From: an uncultured Pelagibacteraceae bacterium
GTDB taxonomy: Bacteria; Pseudomonadota; Alphaproteobacteria; Pelagibacterales; Pelagibacteraceae
Length of the DNA: 50,686 nucleotides
NCBI GenBank assembly: GCA_902588855.1
Contig: CACIQS010000003.1
Location: 1-50,686, forward strand
Reading direction: 5' to 3'
Shown: one piece after another, positions 1 through 8,279 of the stretch
Layout: the number at the start of each line of letters is the position of its first letter
Position numbering within the stretch: the stretch's first letter is position 1
Notes under the pieces: model-generated
The model's database searches: none
What the model saw: the letters and a program-made list of their open reading frames with translations, nothing else
What the model was told of the DNA's origin: nothing
Program-made: the position numbers and the translations under genes

Positions 1-1022
1 CTTCTGTTATTAAAAGTAAATATATCTCCTGGTCCTAATCTAAATTTAATTTGAAATTTTTCATCGTGTAATAGATTTCCAAATCTATGATGAGCCTTAT
101 AAACTTTGTCCATTAAGTCAGGATGGCAATCTAAAGCATCCATAGTTGCAATACTAAATCTAATGTCATGATAATCATTATCTTTAGTCAAAGAAATTGC
201 TGGTGAATAATAACTTCTTACAGATTCTTGCGTATAATCCATATCTCTAAATTTAAGGTGAACATTCACTAATGTATCAAAGATTTCCCTTTCATTTTTT
301 CTCAAATAATCTGCCACAGCAAATCCATCTACTGCTGAAGAATCTCCTCCATTTGCAGAATTTATCAAACAGTGAAGAAATTGATAACCTGGGGGTGTCT
401 CAAACCAAGGTAAATCCATATGGTTTCTCAAAGCATGGGCCGTATAGGCAGAATTATTTGGTTTTGGAATATTAATTACTTCAAATGGAGTTTTAAAAAA
501 TGTTTCTCTAGTATGACTAATTCTATTTAAAACTTTAAATCCAGAGTTCTGATTTGTTGGTGCATTTTTGACAATTGCAATTCCGGTATGATGCAAAAGT
601 TCCAACCATTTAATTAAGCCCTGATCTGAATTAATTATCTCATCATGATCAATTTCTACAGATTGTAAATTTTTTTGCAGAGAATTATCCCAAAGTTTAT
701 AGGGTGATTTATATTCTAAATTATTTTTTATTGTGTAACAATTATCTCTCAGCCATTTTTGATCATAATAACTAACATGATCTCCATCACTCCATTCAAT
801 TTTTAGTTTACCATCATCATTTACTGAAAATTTTTTAGGATTTATATCTTTAGACACCTTAAGAATATTAAACATTCTGTGACGAGAGTCTTTATCGTGT
901 GCTGTGGGACAATTATCTCTTAACCACAAATAATTAAACTTACTTTTTTTTCCATCACTCCAAACAACTTCTAAATTCGTAGAATTTTTAGTTATATTTT
1001 CAATTTTACAATTTTGTTCCAT
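1..1022 (-). CDS. Gamma-butyrobetaine hydroxylase-like 2-oxoglutarate/Fe(II) dioxygenase (partial, 3' end off window)
   Basis: About 340 residues are visible from ATG 1022; the C-terminus lies beyond position 1. The N-terminal part resembles the GBBH N-terminal domain (DUF971-like), with two WLRDNC-type repeats at roughly residues 33 and 90. A TauD-type double-stranded beta-helix follows, with iron ligands His201 and Asp203 (HMD), then a GGDSSAVDGFAVAD stretch typical of the GBBH/trimethyllysine hydroxylase family. The sequence ends at FTFNNR, just before the expected distal-His motif. The family hydroxylates gamma-butyrobetaine to carnitine or trimethyllysine to its 3-hydroxy form; the exact substrate here is not determinable. 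Its ATG overlaps the upstream aldolase-family stop (TAATG), so the two are translationally coupled. A betaine/carnitine role is supported by the divergent ProV-type ATPase and hotdog thioesterase. Confidence 0.85.
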   Translation of the reverse strand, partial: MEQNCKIENITKNSTNLEVVWSDGKKSKFNYLWLRDNCPTAHDKDSRHRMFNILKVSKDINPKKFSVNDDGKLKIEWSDGDHVSYYDQKWLRDNCYTIKNNLEYKSPYKLWDNSLQKNLQSVEIDHDEIINSDQGLIKWLELLHHTGIAIVKNAPTNQNSGFKVLNRISHTRETFFKTPFEVINIPKPNNSAYTAHALRNHMDLPWFETPPGYQFLHCLINSANGGDSSAVDGFAVADYLRKNEREIFDTLVNVHLKFRDMDYTQESVRSYYSPAISLTKDNDYHDIRFSIATMDALDCHPDLMDKVYKAHHRFGNLLHDEKFQIKFRLGPGDIFTFNNR

Positions 1023-1753
1023 TAACTTTTATAATTTGAATTTTCACGATCCAATTTTCTCAGTAATGCGGCCCATTCTGTTTTTCCATTATAATTATAA
1101 TCATCTGAACTGCTCATATTGTCCCAAAAATATGCAGCTTTTTGTTTATTTATTTCATGTTTACTTAATCCCATAGATAAATTTTTTACTTGAACAGTGC
1201 ATGCTTGCTCCAAATAATAAGCTCTAAAAAAAGCTTCTGCAGCGGTTTTACCTACAGTGTAATATCCATGATTTCTTGTAATTAAAATATCATGCTTACC
1301 TATGAGATTTTCAAATTTTTTTCCAAAATCTTTATCTTCAACAAATTCATAATCAATATATCCAATTAAATGATTTAAATAGACTGCGGCTTGTGAAAGA
1401 TACATCAAGCCTTCTTTAGTTCCTCCAACTGCCATAACATCATTAGCATGACCGTGAACGTAAAAATTCACATCTGATCGAGAATTAAAAATCCACTGAG
1501 CAAGATTTATACATCCATCATTTAACCACGGTCCATCTGAATTGATTTTTCTCCCCTCTTTATCTATTTTTACTAAAGATGATGCTGTGATCTCTTCATA
1601 AAACATTCCATAGGGATGAATAAAAGAACAATCTTTATTTTCTACTGATCTTGCCCCTGCACACTGATTAGCAAGATCTGTCATGCCATACATATGTAAA
1701 ATTCTATATAGAGCAGATAATTCTATTCGCACATCATTGTCTGTTTGCGGCAT
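1022..1753 (-). CDS. Class II aldolase/adducin family protein
   Basis: A 243-residue class II aldolase/adducin-domain protein (fuculose-phosphate aldolase fold). Zn-binding histidines are visible as HGH in FYVHGHAND, with a third in TRNHGYYTVG followed by the helix AAEAFFRAYYLEQA that typifies the family. Members are lyases, epimerases or decarboxylases of small hydroxy-acid phosphates; no substrate can be assigned. I use the internal ATG at 1753 (MPQTDNDVRIEL) rather than a start 36 nt upstream, because homology to the family begins near there and the extra residues look like non-coding leader. Its stop overlaps the start of the downstream dioxygenase (TAATG). The pairing with a GBBH-like enzyme suggests a shared catabolic route, but this is inference. 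Confidence 0.8.
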   Translation of the reverse strand: MPQTDNDVRIELSALYRILHMYGMTDLANQCAGARSVENKDCSFIHPYGMFYEEITASSLVKIDKEGRKINSDGPWLNDGCINLAQWIFNSRSDVNFYVHGHANDVMAVGGTKEGLMYLSQAAVYLNHLIGYIDYEFVEDKDFGKKFENLIGKHDILITRNHGYYTVGKTAAEAFFRAYYLEQACTVQVKNLSMGLSKHEINKQKAAYFWDNMSSSDDYNYNGKTEWAALLRKLDRENSNYKS

Positions 1754-1878
1754 AACTAAAATTCTTAATAAAAAATTATGTAAAAGCAAATAAATATAGC
1801 TTTATATTTTTAGAACAATCAGAAGTTGTATAATATTTATTTTACATTCTATCATTGTAACTGTTACAAGATTATCCA
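1754..1878. promoter_or_regulatory. Divergent intergenic region with -10 box and a 15-nt perfect palindrome
   Basis: This gap separates the minus-strand aldolase-family gene and the plus-strand ProV-like gene. On the plus strand TATAAT is present at 1829-1834, with no good -35 at 16-18 nt. Positions 1855-1869 read TTGTAACTGTTACAA, a perfect dyad with 7-nt arms around a central T, lying just downstream of the presumed transcription start and 9 nt before the ATG at 1879. The half-site resembles GntR-family operators (TTGTnnnnnACAA type). No regulator gene is visible in the window. The promoter/operator reading is inference from sequence. Confidence 0.4.
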
Positions 1879-2904
1879 ATGTCAAAAATTGAGATCAATA
1901 ACGTTTACAAAATTTTTGGAAATGATCCGAAGTCTGTGCTTCCAATGGTTAAGGATGGTGCTACGAAAGATGAGATCTTGGAAAAAACTGGTCATACAGT
2001 TGGCTTAGATAATGTCTCACTTAAAATTGAGGAAGGTGAAACTTTTGTGTGTATGGGTTTATCAGGTTCAGGAAAATCTACACTTATTAGACATTTAAAT
2101 AGATTAATTGATCCAACTGATGGTGAAATTTTAGTTGAGGGTACAAATGTAATGTCTCTCAATAAAGATAAACTAATTGAATTTAGACGACATAAAATGA
2201 GTATGGTTTTTCAAAGATTTGGTTTATTCCCACACAAAACAGTAATTCAAAATGTTGGTTATGGACTAGAAATGCAAGGTAAAGCAGAAGACGAAAGAAA
2301 TAAAATCTCAATGGAAAAAATTGATGCTGTCGGTCTAACTGGTTTTGAAAATCAATATCCAGCCCAATTATCAGGAGGAATGCAGCAGCGTGTAGGATTG
2401 GCAAGAGCATTAGCAACTGATACAGATATTATGTTAATGGATGAGGCATTTAGTGCGCTAGACCCATTAATTAGGAGCGATATGCAAAAGCAATTAATCG
2501 ATCTTCAAGCTCAATTAAAAAAAACTATTGTCTTCATAACTCATGATCTTGACGAGTCATTAAGATTAGGTGATCATATTGGAATATTAAACTCTGGCAA
2601 ATTAGTTCAAGTGGGTACTCCTGAAGAAATTATCATGAATCCTGCAGATGATTATGTGAAAGCATTCGTAAAAGATGTTAATAGAGCAAAAGTAATTAAA
2701 GCAAAAATTATTATGAAAAGCGCTGACGAAGCAAATAATATTGATAAGTCAAATCTAATAAAAGTAAATGAAGATGAGTTTATAGAAGATTTCTTACCTA
2801 AAATTGTTTGTTCAGACTCGAATTGCGAAGTGGTTGATAAAAGTGGAAATATAAAAGGTTATATTTCAAATCAAGAATTACAGTCCTCATTAACAAGATC
2901 ATAA
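1879..2904 (+). CDS. Glycine betaine/proline-type ABC transporter ATP-binding protein (ProV/OpuAA family), orphan
   Basis: A 341-residue ABC ATPase of the quaternary-amine uptake family. Visible motifs are Walker A GLSGSGKST (residues 60-68), Q-loop VFQRFGLFPH (~110-119), signature LSGGMQQR (164-171), Walker B IMLMDEA (184-190) and switch His222. The N-terminal extension before the core (KSVLPMVKDGATKDEIL) is characteristic of ProV/OpuAA. Beyond ~residue 270 the sequence is charged, about 70 residues long, and only weakly suggestive of a degenerate CBS region. No permease (ProW) or binding protein (ProX) gene is adjacent, which is unusual; the ATPase would have to serve components encoded elsewhere. 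The thioesterase gene follows with a 1-nt gap. The 15-nt palindrome upstream may regulate it. Confidence 0.88.
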   Translation: MSKIEINNVYKIFGNDPKSVLPMVKDGATKDEILEKTGHTVGLDNVSLKIEEGETFVCMGLSGSGKSTLIRHLNRLIDPTDGEILVEGTNVMSLNKDKLIEFRRHKMSMVFQRFGLFPHKTVIQNVGYGLEMQGKAEDERNKISMEKIDAVGLTGFENQYPAQLSGGMQQRVGLARALATDTDIMLMDEAFSALDPLIRSDMQKQLIDLQAQLKKTIVFITHDLDESLRLGDHIGILNSGKLVQVGTPEEIIMNPADDYVKAFVKDVNRAKVIKAKIIMKSADEANNIDKSNLIKVNEDEFIEDFLPKIVCSDSNCEVVDKSGNIKGYISNQELQSSLTRS

Positions 2905-2905
2905 A

Positions 2906-3367
2906 GTGTTATTAAAAACTTTCGAAGTCAAAAAAGAATGGGTTGATTATAACAATCATATGAACATGGCTTATTATGTGCTTGTATTTGACCAGGCATG
3001 GGAAGTTGCTCTTGAAAAATTTAAAATGGGAGGAACTGCAGCCAAAGATCTTAATAGAAGTACTATGGTTGTTGAAACAAATACTAAATACTTAAATGAA
3101 GTCAAAGAAGGAGAGGTGGTAAATGTTAATCTTACTTTTTTTGACCATGATAAAAAAAGACTACATTTAAAAATGGAAATGATTTCTCAAAAAAATAATA
3201 AACTTTCAGCTTCTATGGAATGGATATCGCTATATATAGATTTAAGCAAAAGAAAAGTTACTGAATTTGAGGAAGAAAAAGTAAAATTAATGAAAGATTT
3301 TATTGAAGAAAATAAGTCAAAATTTTCAAACGAAGGTCTTCTGTTCTCTTCTAAATTAAAGAAATAA
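2906..3367 (+). CDS. Hotdog-fold acyl-CoA thioesterase (4HBT/YbgC family; betainyl-CoA thioesterase candidate)
   Basis: A 153-residue single-hotdog thioesterase. The N-terminal motif WVDYNNHMNMAYY carries the family's catalytic Asp (Asp14), matching the D-x-x-x-H-x-N pattern of 4-hydroxybenzoyl-CoA thioesterases. The start is GTG at 2906, one base after the ATPase stop; the first ATG downstream (Met19) would remove Asp14, so GTG is required. Stand-alone hotdog thioesterases of this size include CdhB, which releases glycine betaine from betainyl-CoA in carnitine degradation. That role fits the ProV-type ATPase and GBBH-like neighbours, but CdhA and CdhC partners are not in the window, so the substrate is inference. 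Confidence 0.75.
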   Translation: MLLKTFEVKKEWVDYNNHMNMAYYVLVFDQAWEVALEKFKMGGTAAKDLNRSTMVVETNTKYLNEVKEGEVVNVNLTFFDHDKKRLHLKMEMISQKNNKLSASMEWISLYIDLSKRKVTEFEEEKVKLMKDFIEENKSKFSNEGLLFSSKLKK

Positions 3368-3407
3368 TCTAATATTCTATACAATTTTTTTTTGATATAG
3401 GTGCATA

Positions 3408-4361
3408 ATGAGTACTAATAATAATTCAAAAGGTATAATTCTAATAATTACTGCAATGACATTTTTTGCAATGCAGGATGCTTTAATTAAATTCATCTTT
3501 GAAAAGGCAGCTCTATATGAAATATTTTTTGGAAGATATTTTGTTGCAGCAATTTTGTTGTTTGGTTACATAAAGTTTAGAAAACAAAAAGTTTCTCTTA
3601 AAACTCACTACCCTTTTTTAACAATACTAAGAGTGGTTTTGCATTTTATTGCTTTTTCTGCTTTTTTTATCTCATTAACTTTTATGCCTTTAGCAACAGC
3701 AAATGCTTTATTTTTTTCTTCACCTTTTTTCGTATCTATATTTGCAAAATTATTTTTAAAAGAAACTATTGGTATTAGAAGATGGTCAGCCATTATTTTT
3801 GGTTTTATTGGTGTTTTTATAGTATTAAATCCAAATTTTTCAGATTTTGAATATCGAAGTCTTTTACCAGTTTTTTGTGCATTTTGTTACGCAGCCTCTA
3901 TGACAATTACAAAATATACATCTGATAAAGATGATGTTAACACTCAATTGTATTACTTCTATCTAATTGCAATATTGATTTGCGTAATTTTATATTTTTT
4001 TATGGGTAGTGGTCAGCTGAATAATCAAAACTTTGATCCAACAATACAATTCATCTTTAGAGAATGGTTTTCAAATATTGAATATACTTGGAAATTTATT
4101 TTATTTTTTGGTTTTGCTGCATCAATAGCTTTTGTTTGTATTTTTTCTGCATATATAGTTGCCTCTCCTTCGGTTGTTTCTCTATTTGAATATTCGCTAA
4201 TTATAATGTCAATGATACCAGGTTATTTTTTATTTAATGAAATACCTACGGGTAGAACATTCATAGGAGTTGCATGTATAATAGCTGCTGGAATTTATAT
4301 TTATTTGAGAGAGAAAGTTAGAGATCAGTATATTGCAACCGAAACACCAGTGAGAAGATGA
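3408..4361 (+). CDS. EamA/DMT-superfamily inner-membrane permease
   Basis: A 317-residue polytopic membrane protein with about ten hydrophobic helices and two tandem EamA halves (first half roughly residues 8-140, second 150-298). The sequence GIILIITAMTFFAMQDALIKFI at the N-terminus and LKETIGIRRWSAIIFGFIGV at the end of the first half are typical. DMT permeases of this type export or import small metabolites; no substrate is recognisable. It sits 40 nt after the thioesterase and 30 nt before the GMC oxidoreductase on the same strand, so co-transcription is likely. It is only distantly similar to the second DMT gene at 30063-30965. Confidence 0.85.
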   Translation: MSTNNNSKGIILIITAMTFFAMQDALIKFIFEKAALYEIFFGRYFVAAILLFGYIKFRKQKVSLKTHYPFLTILRVVLHFIAFSAFFISLTFMPLATANALFFSSPFFVSIFAKLFLKETIGIRRWSAIIFGFIGVFIVLNPNFSDFEYRSLLPVFCAFCYAASMTITKYTSDKDDVNTQLYYFYLIAILICVILYFFMGSGQLNNQNFDPTIQFIFREWFSNIEYTWKFILFFGFAASIAFVCIFSAYIVASPSVVSLFEYSLIIMSMIPGYFLFNEIPTGRTFIGVACIIAAGIYIYLREKVRDQYIATETPVRR

Positions 4362-4391
4362 ATATTAAAGATATATTAATTTTTATAAATT

Positions 4392-5978
4392 ATGACCTAT
4401 GATTATTTAATTATTGGTGCTGGAACAGCTGGGTGTGTTCTTGCAAATAGGTTAACTGAGAAGTCTCAAAATAATGTTGCTATTTTTGAGGCTGGTAAAC
4501 CAAGTGATATTTGGAAAGTAAATATGCCATTAGCAATTTTATACACAATGCATGATCCAAAATATAATTACAAGTATTATTCTGAGCCTGAACCTTATTT
4601 AAATAACAGAAAACTTTTTTGCCCAAGAGGAAAAATGATTGGTGGATGCTCAGCACATAACGGAATGGTATTTGTCAGAGGTAATCGAAACGATTATCAA
4701 AGATGGGAGTCTTTTGGATTGAAAGAATGGTCTTATGAAAAAGTACTCCCTTATTTTAAAAAAATTGAAACATGGTCTGAGGGAGAAAATGATTTCCGAG
4801 GTGGTAGTGGTATACTGCCAGTAAACCAGTCTAAAAACAAAAACCCTTTATTCAAAGCATTTATAGACTCTGCTGGTGAAGCTGGTTACAAAATAAATAA
4901 TGACATGAATGGTGAAGAACAGGAAGGTTTTGGAATGTATGACGTTACAATTCATAAAGGTGAACGTGCTAGTGTTTCTAAGTATTATTTAAATCCAGCA
5001 AAAAAAAGAGAGAATCTAAAGGTATTTACAGAAGCTTTTGTTGAGAAAGTTATTTTTGATGGAAAAAAAGCCATTGGCATTGAAGTTAAAATTAAAAATA
5101 AAGTTGAAAAAATCTATGCAAATAAAGAGGTGATTTTAAGTGGCGGTGCAATTAATTCACCACAGTTACTAATGCTATCAGGAGTAGGTCCTAGCCAACA
5201 TCTTAAAGATAAAGGCATCAATGTTGTTCATAGCTTAGAAGGAGTTGGAAAAAACCTACAAGATCATTTAGAAACTTACGTGCAACAAGAATGTAAAACT
5301 AAAGATACTTTATATTCATACGTTAATAAGCTTAATATGCTTAAAATTGGTATTCAGTGGTTTTTAAATAGAAGTGGTCCTTGTTCTGCTTCTTTCTTGG
5401 AGGCAGGTGGCTTTTGCAAATCATCTCTAGAAAGAGAATATCCTAATATTCAGTTTCATTTTTTTCCTGCTTTTGTAATTGATCATGGATTAGTTGATCC
5501 AGATAGACATGGTTATCAATTACATGCCAGTCCAAATCACCCTAAAAGTCGAGGTCATATAACTTTAAACAGCTCAAATCCTTATGATTATCCAAAAATT
5601 CAATTTAATTATTTGGAACATGAGGACGATTTAAAACAAACTTTAGAGTGTATACATGTAGCAAGAAAAATTTTAGAACAAAATTCATTAAAACCATTTG
5701 CAGGAAAAGAAATTGGGCCAGGAGAAAATGTTCAAACTAATGATTTATTAGAAGAATATATCCGATCAAAAGCTGAAACTGCTTACCACCCTTCATGCAC
5801 ACTTAAGATGGGAATAGATAAGATGTCGGTAGTGGATCAAAAATTACAAGTAAGTGGATTACAGAATATCAGAGTTGTGGATGCATCTGTAATGCCAGAA
5901 ATTACAAGTGGAAATTTAAATGCACCAACTTTGATGATCGCTGAACGAGCTGCAGATTTTATAAAAAGTAGTAATTAA
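4392..5978 (+). CDS. GMC-family FAD oxidoreductase (choline/alcohol dehydrogenase-like)
   Basis: A 528-residue flavoprotein of the glucose-methanol-choline family. The FAD Rossmann motif GAGTAG is at residues 9-14. The GMC signature region reads RGKMIGGCSAHNGMVFVRG, with Cys and Ala-His in place of the common GGSSxxN. The active-site pair is visible as His466 (AYHPSCTLKMG) and Asn510 (NLNAPTLMIAERA), a His/Asn pair as in choline oxidase and many alcohol dehydrogenases. The length matches BetA (~550 aa). Choline or a related alcohol is a reasonable guess from the surrounding betaine-type genes, but GMC specificity cannot be read from sequence. The next gene starts one base after its stop. Confidence 0.87.
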   Translation: MTYDYLIIGAGTAGCVLANRLTEKSQNNVAIFEAGKPSDIWKVNMPLAILYTMHDPKYNYKYYSEPEPYLNNRKLFCPRGKMIGGCSAHNGMVFVRGNRNDYQRWESFGLKEWSYEKVLPYFKKIETWSEGENDFRGGSGILPVNQSKNKNPLFKAFIDSAGEAGYKINNDMNGEEQEGFGMYDVTIHKGERASVSKYYLNPAKKRENLKVFTEAFVEKVIFDGKKAIGIEVKIKNKVEKIYANKEVILSGGAINSPQLLMLSGVGPSQHLKDKGINVVHSLEGVGKNLQDHLETYVQQECKTKDTLYSYVNKLNMLKIGIQWFLNRSGPCSASFLEAGGFCKSSLEREYPNIQFHFFPAFVIDHGLVDPDRHGYQLHASPNHPKSRGHITLNSSNPYDYPKIQFNYLEHEDDLKQTLECIHVARKILEQNSLKPFAGKEIGPGENVQTNDLLEEYIRSKAETAYHPSCTLKMGIDKMSVVDQKLQVSGLQNIRVVDASVMPEITSGNLNAPTLMIAERAADFIKSSN

Positions 5979-5979
5979 A

Positions 5980-6948
5980 GTGTCAAAAAATTATATTCCA
6001 ACAATTAATATTTCTTCACTGATCAAAAATAATTTTGAAACTCAAAGTGCCTATAAAACAATTAAAGAAATTGAAAAAGCTTGTGTAAATATAGGTTTTT
6101 TCCAAGTGACAGGTCATGGACTTAATTTGAAAGAAATTCAAAAAATTTGCAAGGTTGGGAATCAATTTTTTAAATTGCCAGATAGTAAAAAAAGAAAACT
6201 ATCTCCAAAAAAATGGAACAAAAAAAATAAAAATCTATATCGTGGCTACTTTCCTAATGACGTCAATGGTAAAGAAGGTTTAGATATAGGAGATTTAAAA
6301 GTTACCAAGAAATATTCTTCAAAAAATAAAAACCAATATATTGAATATTTAAATCTTGATACATGCTTTAACAAAACTTCTATTAGGACTTTAAATAAAT
6401 ATTTTGAAAATATTTACAATTTAAGTGAGACTTTGTTTAAAAGTATAATCAAATTAAACAAGCTTAATCCAAACCTTTCAAGCAAGGCTTTTTCTAGGTT
6501 AAAAACACTTAGCACCTTAAGATTTAATTATTATCCAAATCAAACTAAGCCTGTTGAGATATCAAAACAAGATGGTGTTGCACTCGGATGTGAAACGCAT
6601 GTTGACAGTGGAATATTTACAGTTCTTTACCAAGATAAAAAAGGTGGTCTTCAAGTGCAGAATAAAAAAACAAAAAAATGGTATGATGTGTCATTTAATA
6701 AAAGAGCTCTAGTAGTAAATACTGGTAGAGCTTTAGAATTTTTAAGTAGAGGAAAATTTAAAGCTACAAACCACAGGGTACTATGGAATAAAAGTAAGAG
6801 ACTTTCTATTCCATTCTTCTTTGAACCCTCTTATGACTTTAAAATGAATAGATCTTTCCTTAATTCAAAAAAATATTCTAACACAGGTCAAATTTACGAA
6901 AAATTTCTAAATCAATCATTAAAAAAATTTATTGAATATCAACGTTAA
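5980..6948 (+). CDS. Isopenicillin N synthase-like 2-oxoglutarate/Fe(II) dioxygenase
   Basis: A 322-residue non-heme iron oxygenase of the IPNS/DIOX-N family. The N-terminal DIOX-N region (YIPTINISSL, then GFFQVTGHGL) is followed by the catalytic core with iron ligands His207 and Asp209 (ETHVDSG) and His265 (ATNHRVLW), and the co-substrate-binding Arg274-x-Ser (RLSIPFF). Bacterial members hydroxylate or oxidatively modify small acids; the substrate is unknown. The start is GTG at 5980, one base after the GMC stop (TAAAGTG, identical to the junction at 2902-2908); the N-terminal family motif lies directly after it. The tight pairing with a GMC enzyme suggests consecutive oxidation steps. Confidence 0.85.
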   Translation: MSKNYIPTINISSLIKNNFETQSAYKTIKEIEKACVNIGFFQVTGHGLNLKEIQKICKVGNQFFKLPDSKKRKLSPKKWNKKNKNLYRGYFPNDVNGKEGLDIGDLKVTKKYSSKNKNQYIEYLNLDTCFNKTSIRTLNKYFENIYNLSETLFKSIIKLNKLNPNLSSKAFSRLKTLSTLRFNYYPNQTKPVEISKQDGVALGCETHVDSGIFTVLYQDKKGGLQVQNKKTKKWYDVSFNKRALVVNTGRALEFLSRGKFKATNHRVLWNKSKRLSIPFFFEPSYDFKMNRSFLNSKKYSNTGQIYEKFLNQSLKKFIEYQR

Positions 6949-6962
6949 AATATTTTAAGTCG

Positions 6963-6990
6963 TTGAAAATTTATAATTAACTTTTATAAA
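6963..6990 (+). promoter_or_regulatory. Putative sigma70-type promoter for the GlpD-like gene
   Basis: TTGAAA (6963-6968) and TATAAA (6985-6990) are separated by 16 nt, each one mismatch from consensus, and end 14 nt before ATG 7005. This predicts a very short 5' leader. AT-rich background makes chance matches common. Confidence 0.42.
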
Positions 6991-7004
6991 GAATTTATAA
7001 TTTG

Positions 7005-8156
7005 ATGTCTAAAGTATTTGATTTATTCATAATTGGTGGTGGTATAAACGGTGCAGGTATTGCAAGAGATGCTGCAGGAAGAGGTTTGTCTGTATGTTTG
7101 GCCGATAAAGGTGAAATTGGAGGTGCAACTTCTTCTTGGTCTACAAAATTAATTCATGGTGGGCTTCGGTATCTAGAAAATTACGAATTTAAATTAGTAA
7201 GAGAGTCACTTAAAGAAAGAGAAATTGTTTACAAAATTGCAAAACATATCTCAAGACCAATTCCATTTATAATTCCTCATACTGATAAAATTAGACCAGC
7301 CTGGTTGATTAAATTTGGTTTGTTTTTGTACGACAATTTAGGAGGAAAAACCAATATTCCAAAATCAAAAACATTTGATCTTAATAAAAAATTTCCAAAT
7401 ATTCTAAAAGAAAAATACAAAACTGGTTTTCAATATTTTGATATTCAAATTGATGATAAAAAATTAACAAAACTAAATGCTCAAGATGCAAAAAGAAACA
7501 AAGCCAAAATATTAGAATACAATAAAGTTAAAAAGGCTGAAATTATTAATAATGAGTGGGTCATAAGTCTTCAAAATGGAAAAAAAATAAAATCAAAAGT
7601 TTTGATCAATGCATCCGGCCCATGGATAAATGAGACTTTGAATAAAAATATAAAAATAAAATCTAAAAATAAAATTAGATTAGTTAAAGGTAGTCACATC
7701 ATTACTAAGAAGTTATATAAAGAAGATGTTGCATTTACATTTCAAAATACAGATAAAAGAATAATATTTGTAATTCCTTACAAAAAAAAATATTCATTAA
7801 TTGGAACAACTGAAGTGGAAGTCAAATCCCCAGAAAATAATGGAATATCAAATCAAGAAATTCAATATTTAATTAATTCAGTAAATAATTATTTAAAAAA
7901 ACAAATTAGCAAAAAAGATATAGTGGATACTTATTCAGGAATAAGGCCTCTGATAGAGGATTTTAAAGAAGCCTCAAAAGTTACTAGGGATTATGTTTTT
8001 GATTTACACATTGTGAAAAAATTACCTCTTTTAAATATTTATGGAGGAAAACTTACTACATACAGAAAGTTATCTGAAAAAGTCCTCATAGACCTTAAAA
8101 AGTTTTTACCCAAAACCAAAAAAGGCCCATGGACAGATAAAAAGAGACTTTTTTAG
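7005..8156 (+). CDS. glpD: FAD-dependent glycerol-3-phosphate dehydrogenase, C-terminally short (GlpD-like)
   Basis: A 383-residue flavoprotein with the GlpD N-terminal motif GGGINGAGIARDAAGRG (GGGINGAG from residue 11) and the diagnostic LIHGGLRYLE. GTTEVE and YSGIRPL also match the family, and it ends with the IYGGKLTTYRKLSE motif. It would oxidise glycerol-3-phosphate to dihydroxyacetone phosphate at the membrane, passing electrons to quinone. Typical GlpD proteins are ~500 aa; this one stops at KKRLF just where the family continues with GGDx and a ~110-residue helical C-terminal domain. I found no continuation in other frames before the next gene. I use ATG 7005, not the in-frame TTG one codon upstream. 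No other glp gene is adjacent. Confidence 0.82.
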   Translation: MSKVFDLFIIGGGINGAGIARDAAGRGLSVCLADKGEIGGATSSWSTKLIHGGLRYLENYEFKLVRESLKEREIVYKIAKHISRPIPFIIPHTDKIRPAWLIKFGLFLYDNLGGKTNIPKSKTFDLNKKFPNILKEKYKTGFQYFDIQIDDKKLTKLNAQDAKRNKAKILEYNKVKKAEIINNEWVISLQNGKKIKSKVLINASGPWINETLNKNIKIKSKNKIRLVKGSHIITKKLYKEDVAFTFQNTDKRIIFVIPYKKKYSLIGTTEVEVKSPENNGISNQEIQYLINSVNNYLKKQISKKDIVDTYSGIRPLIEDFKEASKVTRDYVFDLHIVKKLPLLNIYGGKLTTYRKLSEKVLIDLKKFLPKTKKGPWTDKKRLF

Positions 8157-8279
8157 ATTTCCACTGCTATAAAAAAGTGATATCGTAATTTAATAAAGCG
8201 ATACATAACTCGTCGTTAAATTCAAAAATTTACGAAAGTGGGATCGGTCGTCTTTAAATTAATTTTTAAAGGAGGCTTT
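8157..8279 (+). promoter_or_regulatory. Structured leader of the flavin-monooxygenase cassette
   Basis: This 123-nt gap has two visible inverted repeats. TCGT(T)AAATT / AATTTACGA at 8213-8235 forms a 9-bp hairpin with one bulge. CTTTAAA (8252-8258) / TTTAAAG (8265-8271) forms a 7-bp hairpin whose 3' arm runs into the Shine-Dalgarno AAAGGAGG (8268-8275). The Shine-Dalgarno is the strongest in the window and is 4 nt from ATG 8280. Partial pairing of the ribosome site could make translation conditional. No known riboswitch class was recognised and no convincing -35/-10 pair stands out. Confidence 0.4.

Noticed and set aside
272..475. 67-codon plus-strand frame near the left edge
   Set aside because: It is antisense to the iron-binding core of the GBBH-like gene, whose HxD motif and family sequence are clear on the minus strand.
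8157..8237. Frameshifted remainder of the GlpD C-terminal domain
   Set aside because: None of the three frames gives GGDx or a helical continuation, and stops are frequent, so this is a true short gene or complete deletion and not a simple frameshift.
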